Positions 31,873 through 42,240 of a stretch of 64,000 nucleotides of DNA are shown here, piece after piece. Positions within the stretch are counted from its first letter, which is position 1; every line of letters begins with the position of its first letter. This DNA is from Tubulanus polymorphus (Eukaryota; Nemertea; Palaeonemertea; Tubulaniformes; Tubulanidae). Position numbers and translations under genes: made by a program. The notes beneath the pieces are model-generated. The model had not been told where the DNA came from and did not search any database. It saw only the letters and a list, made by a program, of their open reading frames with translations. Location: positions 14,993,263 through 15,057,262 of the forward strand of contig NC_134028.1 in NCBI RefSeq assembly GCF_964204645.1. Reading direction: 5' to 3'.

Positions 31873-32562
31873 TTAAGCTTCAACGTATTTTTCATTATGT
31901 GTTGAGTTCCATAATTCAACAAATGTCTTTGCTTTATCCAGTTGATCTAAATATAATTTCATATCTAGTTTATTAGATTTAATTATGTTTTCCTTCTTTT
32001 CTAAAGGTCTTAAATTTCTCCAGTACCAGATTAGCTTCTTATTATAATCATCACTCATGTCAAATTTAGAAATCGGCAACACGTGATCAATATGAAAGTA
32101 TTCACCATAATTATCTATATTCATTTTATCATCGAATTGATATATTATCCATGATTTTAAGAATTCATCTGAACAACCCAATAAATTAGATAGTGTTTCT
32201 GAATGTGTTTCTTTGTTGAATAATTGTGTTAATCTAGATCTTAAACATTGTTTCAATCTAAAATTAAGATCTGTTTTATATCTTTCTCTCATATATTCTG
32301 TCATATAATCATTGTAAGCTTCTCTATTATCTTCTCGATATTGTTTGGCATATAGTTTAATACAAGTTGAACAGCAATATTGAAAACCATCTTTGCTAAT
32401 CTTACGCTTACTAAATTCTGTTAAAGCTAATTTATCTAATTCACATTTAGAACACTTCTTATAGTATATATTTATAACACAAGCGTTACTTATAATATTG
32501 ATAGTTTGTGGTTGTTCTGATTCAATTTTAATATCAATTTTTTTTACTAAATTGATTTCCAT
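31873..32562 (-). CDS. HNH-type endonuclease carried by the Polinton
   Basis: A 229-residue ORF. An N-terminal Cys cluster CSKCELDKLALTEFSKRKIS...YCCSTCIKLYAKQYR (a C4-type zinc ribbon often found before viral HNH nucleases), then a basic helical region. The nuclease core is YFHIDHVLPISKFDM with NLRPLEKKENIIKSNK (His-Asn-Asn type). Such enzymes are common in large DNA viruses and phages as free-standing nicking or homing endonucleases. The ATG used (32562-32560) lies within the target duplication of the transposon that begins at 32566. In the uninterrupted element this ORF directly followed the zinc-finger gene now ending near 39183, in a different frame, so it may originally have been a fused finger-HNH protein. 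Confidence 0.75.
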   Translation of the reverse strand: MEINLVKKIDIKIESEQPQTINIISNACVINIYYKKCSKCELDKLALTEFSKRKISKDGFQYCCSTCIKLYAKQYREDNREAYNDYMTEYMRERYKTDLNFRLKQCLRSRLTQLFNKETHSETLSNLLGCSDEFLKSWIIYQFDDKMNIDNYGEYFHIDHVLPISKFDMSDDYNKKLIWYWRNLRPLEKKENIIKSNKLDMKLYLDQLDKAKTFVELWNSTHNEKYVEA

Positions 32563-32565
32563 ATT

Positions 32566-33287
32566 ACCCCTGTGAAGCTTGCTCCCGGCTACTGGTTCAG
32601 CTCCCGATTCAAAAACATTTTGAATCGGGAGCCGAATCGGGAACCGGGAGCCGGCTACTGGTTCAGCTCCCGATTCAAAAACATTTTGAATCGGGAGCCG
32701 AATCGGGAACCGGGAACAGGCTACTGGTTCGGCTCCCGATTCAAAATGTGAAGCTGGCTACTTATTCGCTAGGTGGCGCTGGTATACAATATGCCTTAGT
32801 CCAGACATTTTACGTAACTATGTCTACTCTGCTGATAAAGTCGACCTCGACCTTGACAACAAATCGCCAGGTGATGGCGCGAGCCAATCCAGACGTCTAA
32901 ACACGATTGCGTATGCGACCGCGAAAGCGGTCAGCTGTAGCTTTACGTCAGGAGTTTATTAAGTTGCGTCTATTAATATCTTGGTTTAAGAACGTGCGTA
33001 TTGCTCGGTCTTTTTTCTCGTCACCGAATCGATCTTTATATGTTATTCGCCTCTTTAACCATTTAATCAATTAACCATCGATTGTTCCCGAGCCCTTAAC
33101 AACAGAGAAAGTTTCTAACGAAAGTTATCGAATCCCCTCATCAAGAAGTAAATATCTGCAAGCCCATGAAATTGAAAGATATAAAATAAACAGATGCTTT
33201 CTGCCCGCCTATCTATCAAATTCCATAGAAAAGAACATTTTTTCATCCCTAAACCGAAAATGGCTGGAATTGAGAGCGCACAAAATA
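32566..33287. repeat. Left long inverted repeat of the nested DNA transposon
   Basis: Pairs with 38391-39179. The outer 200 bp consists of ~67-bp tandem units (about 32590, 32656, 32722), each with the hairpin CTCCCGATTCAAAAACATTT/TTGAATCGGGAG. The inner part (GGTGGCGCTGGTATAC, CGACCTCGACCTTGACAAC, CAGACGTCTAAACACGATTG) pairs with the right arm. No gene. Confidence 0.85.
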
Positions 33288-34300
33288 CGTATATATATAT
33301 AAAAGCTTCAGTTACACACATGTTTTAATACTATTCGATCAGATTGCTCTCAATACTTTTAATACGAATACGAATATTCATTACACTCCAATCACTTCTA
33401 TGGTATATGGAGGAGGAAAAACAGCATTCATTTAGGAGGTAAATGAAAACGTATCTTAAAACATAACAAACATTATTTACGGAACATACTATTTACATAT
33501 TACCCGATGGATTCATATACATCTAAAGGTGTCCCCCCTTTCGAGTTTAGAACATTTATATTCCGTGGTATTATACCGGTACCTTCTGAAACATGGCCAT
33601 GGCCGCGACTGCACATCAATACCCGGCATTGCGATTTTCCGTGTTACACTTATATATAAAATATGTACAACGTAAGGTAAACGGAGATCGGGAAAACACA
33701 AACAATGAACGCTTATGAAAAATTATGTGACCCAAGCCTCAATAACCCTCATCCCCCTAAATCTCTACATATTTCCACTGCCCTCTGGAATGATGAGATA
33801 AAAGAATAGAAATCGACATCAGTAGCACCAAAGCTAACCGTACCATTTTTGCTCACTACTTGAAATAAACTATGCGCAAAGCCAGAGAAAAATTTGCGAT
33901 TTAGAGAAAGATAAATACAATGCAACACTCATCATCGATTCGATACAGCAGTTGCAGGCCTATTTGAATACTTGTAGTAAAGCGCGGTCGATTGATGCGC
34001 GCGGGCAGTATCTTATCTTCAAGCACGAAACTATCGTATTGTTTCCAATAATTAATTGTTACATGTTTACACTCTTTGCGTAAAAGTAACGACACATCTG
34101 AATTTCTTCCGGAAAGCAAAGTAAAATTAGGTGACAATTGGAACTATTTAATTTCGCGCATTGAAACATACATACGCTTTAAGCGGCGTGATCAGTACGC
34201 ACAATAGGGAGCATTTATTGATTGCTAGAAAAGCGATTAAGCGACTCAACTTTCGTGTTGTATTGTTATAATCAACTGGGTTTTTGGCAGCACAGATTTC
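33288..34300. other. Interior of the nested transposon, no gene seen
   Basis: Mixed-composition noncoding DNA; short frames only. No transposase motif was found on either strand. Confidence 0.5.
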
Positions 34301-35226
34301 ATTTTAGCAACGGACTTTTTGCGCGTTGCCAATTTTACAAAAACTAAAAATTCAAACGATTGAATTTATGTGTTAATACCCGTTTATTTTACGTCTTAAT
34401 CAGTTGGATGGCAGGCACAGAGTGTTATGATAATTAGTTACAGTATACACAGAATAGAATCGAATATTATACTACTTGATTACTTATACTTCATCAGATC
34501 GTAACTGAGATTGTCCTAAAATGACTTTTCTTTAACTACATGCTTAATACAAAGGCATATTTCTACAAACAAATAATCATTAGCTGTCATTTTAGATTAA
34601 ATACCTAATCTATAAAAATTGACTCTCAGTACCTAAGATTTGGATGAACCAATCGCTAGAAGTTTTGGTCACTAATTTCTTGATGGGAGTGTCTTAATCA
34701 ACTGGGTTTTTGGCAGCACAGATTTGATCACTCTGTGCCTGCTATCCAACTGATTAAGAGCTCGGTACAGCCAAATTCCAGAGAGGATCGTTCCTCGAAG
34801 TCGTCGATCTTGTTACCCTGCCGTTGTTTTGTGCTACCGAGCGGGGATTCATTTGCGAGAGGTTTCGGAAATCGTTAAAGGGTTCTCACCATTTTAGCAA
34901 CGGACTTTTTGCGCGTTGCCAATTTTACAAAAACTGAAAATTCAAACGATTGAATTTATGTGTTAATACCCGTTTATTTTACGTCTTAATCAGTTGGATG
35001 GCAGGCACAGAGTGTTATGATAATTAGTTACAGTATACACAGAATAGAATCGAATATTATACTACTTGATTACTTATACTTCATCAGATCGTAACTGAGA
35101 TCGTCCTAAAATGACTTTTCTTTAACTACATACTTAATACAAAGGCCTATTTCTACATACAAATAATCATTAGCTGTCATTTTAGATTAAATACCTAATC
35201 TATAAAAATTGACTCTCAGTACCTAA
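34301..35226. repeat. Direct duplication of a 336-bp block, with small foldback units
   Basis: 34301-34636 and 34891-35226 are nearly identical (start ATTTTAGCAACGGACTTTTT, end GACTCTCAGTACCTAA). Between them lies a 66-bp self-complementary unit, CTTAATCAACTGGGTTTTTG to CCAACTGATTAAG (34694-34759). A partial, partly inverted third copy is at 35332-35510. Noncoding; repeated transposition or local duplication of a MITE. Confidence 0.9.
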
Positions 35227-37049
35227 TTTACGTAATACGTAAAGGTCTCATATCTCAGCTAAGCCTAGGTACACATTTATGCCAAAACATATGTAAAGAT
35301 TTAACTATGAAAAATTGAGGTTACTCACCTGAAAATTCAAACGATTGAATTAATGTGTTAATACCAGTTTATTTTACGTCTTAATCAGTTGGATAGCAGG
35401 CACAGAGTGATCAAATCTGTGCTGCCAAAAACCCAGTTGATTAAGACACTCCCATCAAGAAATTAGTGACCAAAACTTCTAGCGATTGGTTCATCCAAAT
35501 CTTAGTGACATATTAAGACACTAATTACCTGATGAGAGCTAAACTAGTTGCGAGGGCAGGTGAGTTGAGAGTTGTTTATATTGCTATTACATCACTTATT
35601 CAAAATTAGTGCCAGTTCGCTGGGCAGACAAAATACTCACTAAACAAGACAGCCTACTTGAGCTGCCAAAACGGTATCCGGGTAAAAGTGACAAAGACTA
35701 AGGGTTAGATCCATTAATGGACATAGGAAAAATCTACAAATATGTTTTCTTAGCTACAAATGACCTGACAAAATATTGATTACAATATTTAAACATAAAA
35801 ACACAATCCGCAGTTCCAGATAAAAATACTCCTTGCTAAACTATCATATACGATGGCACCAACAATACTTAAAAATCATTAATTAAAAAAATCTTAAATA
35901 CCCCTTTTAAATGAGTAGAAACTGAGTAAACAGTAAGCTTTCAACAGAGATGACGTCAGGAACACGTACCTGCACACATCTAGATACAGTGAGCACCTGC
36001 TCAAACTGCCGATTTATAAGACGTGTATTTCAGGAAATGACTGAAATGATAATCAGTAGCATATTATAACTTGTGAACATATTACTTCATAGAAAAAGTA
36101 TGACATGATATTCTATTAATTGTACATGTGCCCTTTAAGCAAGTAGAATCAACATCGCGGATTGAATCCTTCATTGTAAAGGAGACATGCTGAAACTTCA
36201 CTATCATTAAGTTCCAAACTTTGATTTTGTTTTCATTCCAGAAATTATATAACTATGCCTTTAAAATTCCAATAAATCGACCCTCTAAACCTTCGACCTT
36301 CATTATATATGACTCATCAACGATATTCGAGATATATCAAAAATTTAGAAATTATGTACTTTTACAAAGGAATTCCGTTGGTAGTAATAAGGCTAAACAA
36401 AAATGATACCTTGTTTCTCCGCAGCGGCCAAAAAGGCGACTATGTATATGTAGGTGATTCAGACGGTGGGCGGACGTCTCGTTCGAACGCCTGTTTATTT
36501 GACGATGTCACAATTTTGATCTTGTTGATCGCAGTTTCACCAGGGTCGGGTTTCGGGTTTCACGAACGGGAATTTAAGCTCCCCCTAATTCCGGTGTGCA
36601 TAATTAGCGACGGTGCTGGTCATTTTATTAATGATAGTTATTTCATCGTATAGGAATAATGCAATAATTAATTTGGAATTAACTTCGGAAATAATTACAA
36701 TCAATTCACTTTTCCCTAATTAGTGTTTGTGAAAGAGATTTAATCATCGAATTCACTAACTAGAATAAAGCACTTTCAATTCGAATTATCACCTAAACCG
36801 GGCCCAGGGCATTAACCCATTTGGCTGTGGGAAAAACTACATATCACAAGTCACGCGTACAATCTATCTCGTAGCTTCATACACTCATATCGGAATGATG
36901 ACGTAGTAGCAGCAGCTGGCAGTCTTTAAAAGGAAAGAAATTTCCTAGTATTTCGCTTATTTCACAAAACCTTCAATGAATGAGAGAAGATATTATGAGT
37001 TGCTGAGTCAAAGTGCAGGTCAACGCTCCGGGCAACGCTCGCGGTCAGC
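35227..37049. repeat. Patchwork of repeat fragments, no gene supported
   Basis: 35332-35403 repeats the AATTCAAACGATTGAAT...GCAGGCACAGAGT part of the block above. 35404-35510 is the inverted copy of 34640-34745. AATTATCACCTAAACCGGGC (followed by CCAGGGCA) at about 36784-36811 recurs at about 37352-37379 with diverged flanks, a 570-bp direct duplication. The short frames at 36221-36653 have no recognisable domain and are not called as genes. Confidence 0.6.
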
Positions 37050-38390
37050 ACACCTGGTTGCGCGATGTGTTTAGACGTCTCGATTGGCCTCGTCTCGACT
37101 GGTGGTCAAGGTTGCGGCTAGCACTTGAGAGCAGACACCATAGTTACGCAATCATAACATTTACCTGTCCGCAATAGAGACGAATCGAATAAGTAGCTAA
37201 CCGATTACCGATTCGGCTACCGATTCGGCTCCCGATTGAAAATGATTTCCAAATATGTTGACAATATTTCAATACACATTTCAATAGCCAACTTCATATC
37301 GCTGACAAAAGTAAACCTATCAACTAACCCGAATTAAGCATTTTCCATTAGAATTATCACCTAAACCGGGCCCAGGGCAGAAGAACTAGCAACATATAAC
37401 TAATCATGCAGTACATCTTTCTCGTATCAGACCGATGATGCTCACATCGGAGTATTCTCCACTATTACATTCCCCAGAATTGACGTCATCCGCGTGTCTG
37501 TAGGCAGACAAAATGAAATTAGGTCACCGGCATCTCTGTAGTCAACGAGCAACAGCTGACCCTCACATCGCGCAAATGTTTGTTTTCATCATCGCGCGCA
37601 GTGACGTCACGCGGAAAGTCCAAACTTAATGGTAGAAAGGTCTACCTAAACTTTATCGTATCGGCACGAAATCTATTCGTAAACACAGATCAGACCATCC
37701 TCTTTCAATCCATACCACTCAACGCGTAATCGAAGCCACACGAACGGAGATTACGCGCAACAAAGTTAATACGCTATGGCTTAGCCGCTTATAGTATAGA
37801 ATATAGTTGCATAGTAACTGTATATATTGAAGTCACACGCGTGTTGTTAATTCAGACGTCTCGATTAGCCTGGTGGCCGAGGTCAGGTTGCACTCATTTC
37901 AGCAGACATAGTTACGTAATTATGTTTACCTGCTGTGCGCAATAGAGTCGAATCGAATAAGTAGCCAGCTTCACATTTTGAATCGGGAGCCGAACCAGTA
38001 GCCGGCTACCGGTTCCCGGTTCCCGGTTCGGCTCCCGATTCAAAATGGTTTTGAACCGGGAACCGGGAACCAGTAGCCGGTTCCCGGTTCCCGATTCGGC
38101 TCCCGATTCAAAATGATTTTGAATCGGGAGGAAATCGTGTGACACGCGTGGTGTTAATTCAGACGTCTCGATTAGCCTGGTGGCCGAGGTCAAGGTTGCA
38201 CTCATTTCAGCAGACATAGTTACGTAATTATGTTTACCTGCTGTCCGCAATAGAGTCGAATCGAATAAGAAGCCAGCTTCACATTTTGCAATTGAGACGT
38301 CTAAACAACCATCTTATATCTGCGCCAATGTTAGTGGTCTCACTGTTTTACCATGCAACCGTGGTAACTATTGGATTAGAATTTTGTGTG
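37050..38390. repeat. Degenerate copies of the transposon's terminal sequence
   Basis: 37833-37980 and 38141-38288 are near-identical direct repeats (GTTAATTCAGACGTCTCGAT ... GTAGCCAGCTTCACATTTT). A third, more diverged copy lies at about 37065-37250. They contain the same AGACGTCT and CTCCCGATTCAAAATG hairpin motifs as the outer inverted repeats, so the element appears to have grown by nested insertion or duplication of its own ends. Noncoding. Confidence 0.75.
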
Positions 38391-39179
38391 CGCTCTCATT
38401 TCAAGCTATTTTCGGTTTAGGGATGAGAAAAAATGTTCTTTTATGTTTTCTATGGAATTTGATAGATAGGAAAATATCAAGTTTAATAGAATATTGAAGT
38501 GATTGTTTTTTCATCTTTGACAATGGATTTACCCTGCATGAAGGGTGATTTATACGGCGGGCAGAAAGCGTCTGTTTATTTTATATCTTACAATTTCATG
38601 GGCTTGCAGATATTGTTTTCTTGGGGATTCGATAACTTTCGTTAGAAACTTTCTCTCTTGTTAACCCTTTCAGTGCTGACTAATCAATACCCTATAGCTC
38701 GGGAACAATCGATGGTTTATTGATTAAATGATTAAAGAGGCGAATAACATATGAAGAAGTCGATTCGGTGACGCGAAAAACGACCGAGCAATACGCACGT
38801 CCTTAAACCAAGTTATGTTATTAATAGACGCAGCTTACTGACGTATAGCTACATACAGCTGACCGCTCTGGCGGTCGCATACGCAATCGTGTTTAGACGT
38901 CTGGATTGGCTCGCGCCATCACCTGGCGATTTGTTGTCAAGGTCGAGGTCGAGTTTGTTTATCAGTAGAGTAGACATAGTTACGTAAAATGTCTGGACTA
39001 CGGCATAGTGTATACCAGCGCCACCTGGCGAATAAGTAGCCAGCTTCACATTTTGAATCGGGAGCTGAACCTGTAGCCGGCTCCCGGTTCCCGGTTCCCG
39101 ATTCGGCTCCCGATTCAACAGCATTTTGAATCAGGAGTCGAATAAGGAACCGGGAACCGGGAGCAAGCTTCACAGGGGT
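38391..39179. repeat. Right long inverted repeat of the nested DNA transposon
   Basis: Inverse of 32566-33287, with about 100 extra bases near 38465-38560 absent from the left arm. It ends GAGCAAGCTTCACAGGGGT. Noncoding. Confidence 0.85.
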
Positions 39180-39182
39180 TTC

Positions 39183-40003
39183 CATATATGGAGTTATGAT
39201 ATTTCGATTTAAGATGGTGTGATTTATTGCTTTGAGTATAATATTTTCTACAATTACATAAAACGCTTTCATTAGGATTATATTTAGACGTAACAATTTC
39301 ATTATCTAAGTTACATTGAGTTCCAACATCTTTAAATGATTTTTCATTATCTAATTCACATTGAATACCAATATTTGATGAATTTTCATTATAGATAATT
39401 GGTTTATCATCAAAATTTAAATAATATAATTGTCTTTTTTCAATTCTTAAGTTAATCAAATTATTGTAACCTCTAGAAAGTATTAAATCATAATTTCTTT
39501 CATTGAAAGGAGTTTCAAGAATATTTATAATTTTTTTCATCTAAAGTTCCTTTATGATTTAAAACTGTATTAAATATGTTAGGATTTTTGATTCCATTAT
39601 CTATCAGTTCAATAATTAAATATGCTTCATTTGATAATATTTGATTGATTATAGAAATATTATCAATTTTATATTGTCTTCCATACACTAAATTTGTTGC
39701 TGAGATATAATTTTTAATGTTAAATAATGAAAATAAGTTATCATTATTCATATTTCTAATATGGCTTTTAGATTTTAAATGTTCATTATAATATCTTTTA
39801 TCACTGAATGATTGATTACATGTATCACATTTGTATGTTTCTTTTTCATTCTTTAATTCATCTAATTTAGTTTCTAATATATCATCTTTATATTCTAGTT
39901 TCAATTTATTCTCTAAATGTGTTTTAGTTTTATTGTGTCTTGATTTTTGGGATTTATCTATATTGATATTACATGTTGGACAGTAGTACTTATTTGCTTC
40001 CAT
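39183..40003 (-). pseudogene. Zinc-finger protein at the right end of the Polinton, frameshifted and interrupted
   Basis: From ATG 40003 the first ~88 residues are nearly the same as those of the PolB gene at 16322, because both lie inside the terminal inverted repeat (two C2H2-like fingers, YYCPTCNINI and YKCDTCNQSF). After NMNND the sequence is unique: LFSLFNIKNYISATNLVYGRQYKI, then IINQILSNEAYLIIELID. At an A7 run near 39535 the frame changes and continues with FNERNYDLILSRGYNNLINL, a GIQCELDNEKS/GTQCNLDNE duplication and a third finger-like CNCRKYY...HHLKSKYH. The nested DNA transposon truncates it at about 39183. The HNH ORF lies directly beyond that insertion. Confidence 0.75.
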
Positions 40004-40226
40004 TTTAATATCAAATTTTTTTTAAAATTGATTTTAGAAGTTATTCATTTATATTTTATTCATATATATGAATATTTTAAGAGTAATAGGGGTTTAGTTG
40101 TTTCATATCAAAGGTTGAAGGGGCGAGTGAGTAAAAAATAAAAAATAAATTCGAGTGTGCGAGAATTTATTTTTTATGAGCTCGACCCTTCGACCTTTGG
40201 TATGAAACAACTAAACCCCTATTACT
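39739..40226 (-). repeat. Right terminal inverted repeat of the Polinton
   Basis: Inverse of 16090-16586. It includes the palindromic tip at 40075-40226, ends CCCCTATTACT and is followed by the target duplication AACGTG. Confidence 0.9.
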
Positions 40227-40232
40227 AACGTG

Positions 40233-40748
40233 ACTTGGGAAGAAGAACAAATTTTCCGCTGTTGGACGGCTTAAATAATTTTCTAAACTAACTCCAGAAT
40301 CTGGAATAGTATTCGCCAAATTTTGGCCAACATTAGCAAAGAAAGAGTATAATTCATTGGCAATATAAGAACCACTAACAGCAGAACCATTCAAATAAAA
40401 ACATCTGGTAACTTTGAGTTCCTAGAAGATTTTCCAATAACCCAGTTGAGGACATTCCAAGTACCTTTCATGTTACCTTTGAAAAAATGCAATTTACGTG
40501 CAGAATAATTTTTTGCAACCGCAATCTGCTAACCGTAGTAATTTATATAAGATGGGCTAATAGTCTATATAACGTGTTTTTATTTCAGGGTCTGAATTAC
40601 GCAAAGTTTTTCTATACAAACTGTTCTTATATTTGATGGAATTAAAAGCCATGGTTTCGACCATTTACTTTGATGTTGACCGTTGTTGGATGAGCGGGAA
40701 ACATTCATTATAAAGACTAGTAAATTTGGATAGAAATAATGAGTATGA
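40233..40748 (-). pseudogene. LINE fragment between endonuclease and RT
   Basis: Minus-strand linker region of the LINE: IANELYSFFANVGQNLANTI just above the Polinton, and LFLSKFTSLYNECFPLI with KWSKPWL near 40660-40740, typical of the region between endonuclease and RT in CR1/Jockey-type elements. Frameshifts present. It is bounded by the Polinton target site below and the small inverted-repeat element above. Confidence 0.8.
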
Positions 40749-41102
40749 CAATGGGGTACCCGCAGTGCTACTGAAGCAATCGAGGATTCCACGTATGGCA
40801 GGCGAGGATCCGCCAGGTGTCGCTAGTAGATAGTTGGTCGTCCACGTTCGATTTCGTCTACATTTCAATTAAACCTAAATTAACTTTTCTCTTAAATGAA
40901 TGAATCATTTTTGGAAACTTTACCGATATCCGATTAGAAGAATGAAAGTATTGTATATTGGTAGGTGCTGTGATAGTATATGGATTGAGGAGTTCAAAAA
41001 TCCAGTTCAAATGTAATTGAAAATGAACTAATTTTGACAACGAACGACCTACTGCTTGTCGCGCCATCAGGTGGGATAGCTGGTTTCGCGGGTACCCCAT
41101 TG
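40749..41102. mobile_element. 354-bp inverted-repeat (MITE-like) insertion in the LINE
   Basis: Perfect 15-bp terminal inverted repeats CAATGGGGTACCCGC / GCGGGTACCCCATTG. The LINE frame lies on both sides. No ORF, and no unambiguous target duplication. A diverged copy of part of it is at 3925-4084. Confidence 0.7.
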
Positions 41103-41968
41103 AGGACCCATATTATCATAAATACTAGACCAGTCCACGGCTAATAAACATCTATAAAATCTGTGTACATTATGATCACCCATATTTCTAGTTGGGGGTT
41201 GCGAACTATTATACACTATATACTACACAGTGAATAATGTCACTACAAAGAATACCAGATTTAAACTGATTATATATAACATTACTAAAAATGTTATCTA
41301 TAATGGTGGAAGAAGACTTGGTTATCCTTTTTGGTTTATCAATCAAAGGGATGACAAGGCTACCATATTATCAAGAAATACTTCTGTTGGTTTATGGTTA
41401 TCCGCTTTTAGTAAATCAATATTAAAGTCTCCAAGAATATAACAGATCTTGTATCCAGCATTGAGCTTATTCAACAAAGAATATAAATCATCATTAAAAG
41501 AACTAATATTAGGTCCTGGCGGACGATATATTACACCAATAATTTTATTTTTGCCTTGCCACCATCAATTTCAATAAAAAGAGACTCAAAACTATTGTAA
41601 GCAGTTATATCCAGACGTACTTCAAAGTCATGACTTTCCTTGATATATAATGCTACTTCACCGCCATTTCCGTGGTCACGGTTTTTAAAGACGCTTTTAT
41701 ATGTGGGGAAATTATATAATTGATCATTGTTGACAGTTGACCAGGTCTCAGTGAGACCTATTATTGAAAACTTACACTTCAAAACATCTAAGTAATCAGT
41801 GAACGTATCAAAATTTCTATTACAACTTCTTATGTTGAAAGAGCAAATAGAAAAGTTATCTTTATAAGGAGAAAAATTATTAACATCAAAATATTCACAT
41901 GAGTTCATTATTACGAGTGATTACAAGAAGACACAAAGATGGCAAAATGGCGATCGCGGACACCGCCG
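41103..41968 (-). pseudogene. LINE apurinic endonuclease domain (5' part of ORF2)
   Basis: From ATG 41908 on the minus strand: FSICSFNIRSCNRNFDTFTDYL, IIGLTETW, and NGGEVALYIKES, which are the usual N-terminal endonuclease motifs (SFNIRS with the catalytic Asn, and LTETW with the catalytic Glu). After a frameshift near 41530 the region encoding YRPPGPN and ILGDFNIDLL continues. The C-terminal end merges with 40233-40748 once the MITE is removed. The endonuclease nicks the target DNA. The 5' end near 41968 is truncated or is the 5' UTR. Confidence 0.85.
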
Positions 41969-42240
41969 GAAGGTTATAGAATAGCATCATTATCAATGAA
42001 TACATATTTTTGTTTATCACATAGTTTATTGCTGTATGCATTAACCATACTAAACCATTCTAAACATGGTAAAGAAATGAGAAATAACCTGAATGATGTA
42101 ATTAATAATTCATTTGGATTAAATGATATAAATAGAAAAATTATCACTGCACCAAAACTAATGGAAGGTGAAAAAATTTAAAAAAAATATACAACCAACA
42201 GAAACTAAAACGAAGAATATTAAATTAAATAATGATTCTT
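41969..42240 (+). pseudogene. Orphan fragment of the 441-residue Polinton gene
   Basis: 42101-42239 is collinear with 23612-23750 (NNSFGLNDIN.KI.TAPKLMEGE, then the Lys/Asn-rich part), with about 90% identity by eye and a stop at 42179. The preceding ~130 bp is AT-rich and of unknown origin. This is evidence of at least one more Polinton insertion at this locus. Confidence 0.8.

Larger units (their letters stand above)
32566..39179. mobile_element. Non-autonomous DNA transposon with ~0.7-kb inverted repeats, inside the Polinton
   Basis: The ends are ACCCCTGTGAAGCTTGCTCC and its inverse. They are flanked by a 9-bp direct repeat with one mismatch (TTCCATATT at 32557-32565, TTCCATATA at 39180-39188). 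Long inverted repeats occupy 32566-33287 and 38391-39179. Nine-base target duplications and long inverted repeats suggest a Mutator-like or foldback element. No transposase is recognisable; the interior is itself a patchwork of repeats. The insertion separated the Polinton zinc-finger gene from the HNH gene. Confidence 0.8.
16090..40226 (+). mobile_element. Polinton/Maverick, 24.1 kb, full-length but decayed
   Basis: Terminal inverted repeats of about 490 bp start with AG (AGTAATAGGGGTTTAGTTG). They are flanked by the 6-bp target duplication AACGTG at 16084-16089 and 40227-40232, the hallmark of Polintons. Contents: protein-primed type DNA polymerase B, retroviral-type integrase, FtsK/A32-type ATPase, double-jelly-roll major capsid candidate, minor capsid candidate and several conserved small proteins. 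No adenovirus-type protease was recognised. The element is far more AT-rich than its surroundings. It inserted into a LINE and was itself hit by a DNA transposon (32566-39179). About half of its genes are broken by single-base indels or stops. Confidence 0.95.

Noticed and set aside
36221..36653. Possible ORFs inside the nested transposon
   Set aside because: No transposase motif, no good start context and no recognisable domain; treated as chance frames.
37912..39302. Minus-strand frames with NREPNREPGTGSR-type repeats
   Set aside because: They arise from the tandem CCCGATTC hairpin repeats in the transposon arms.
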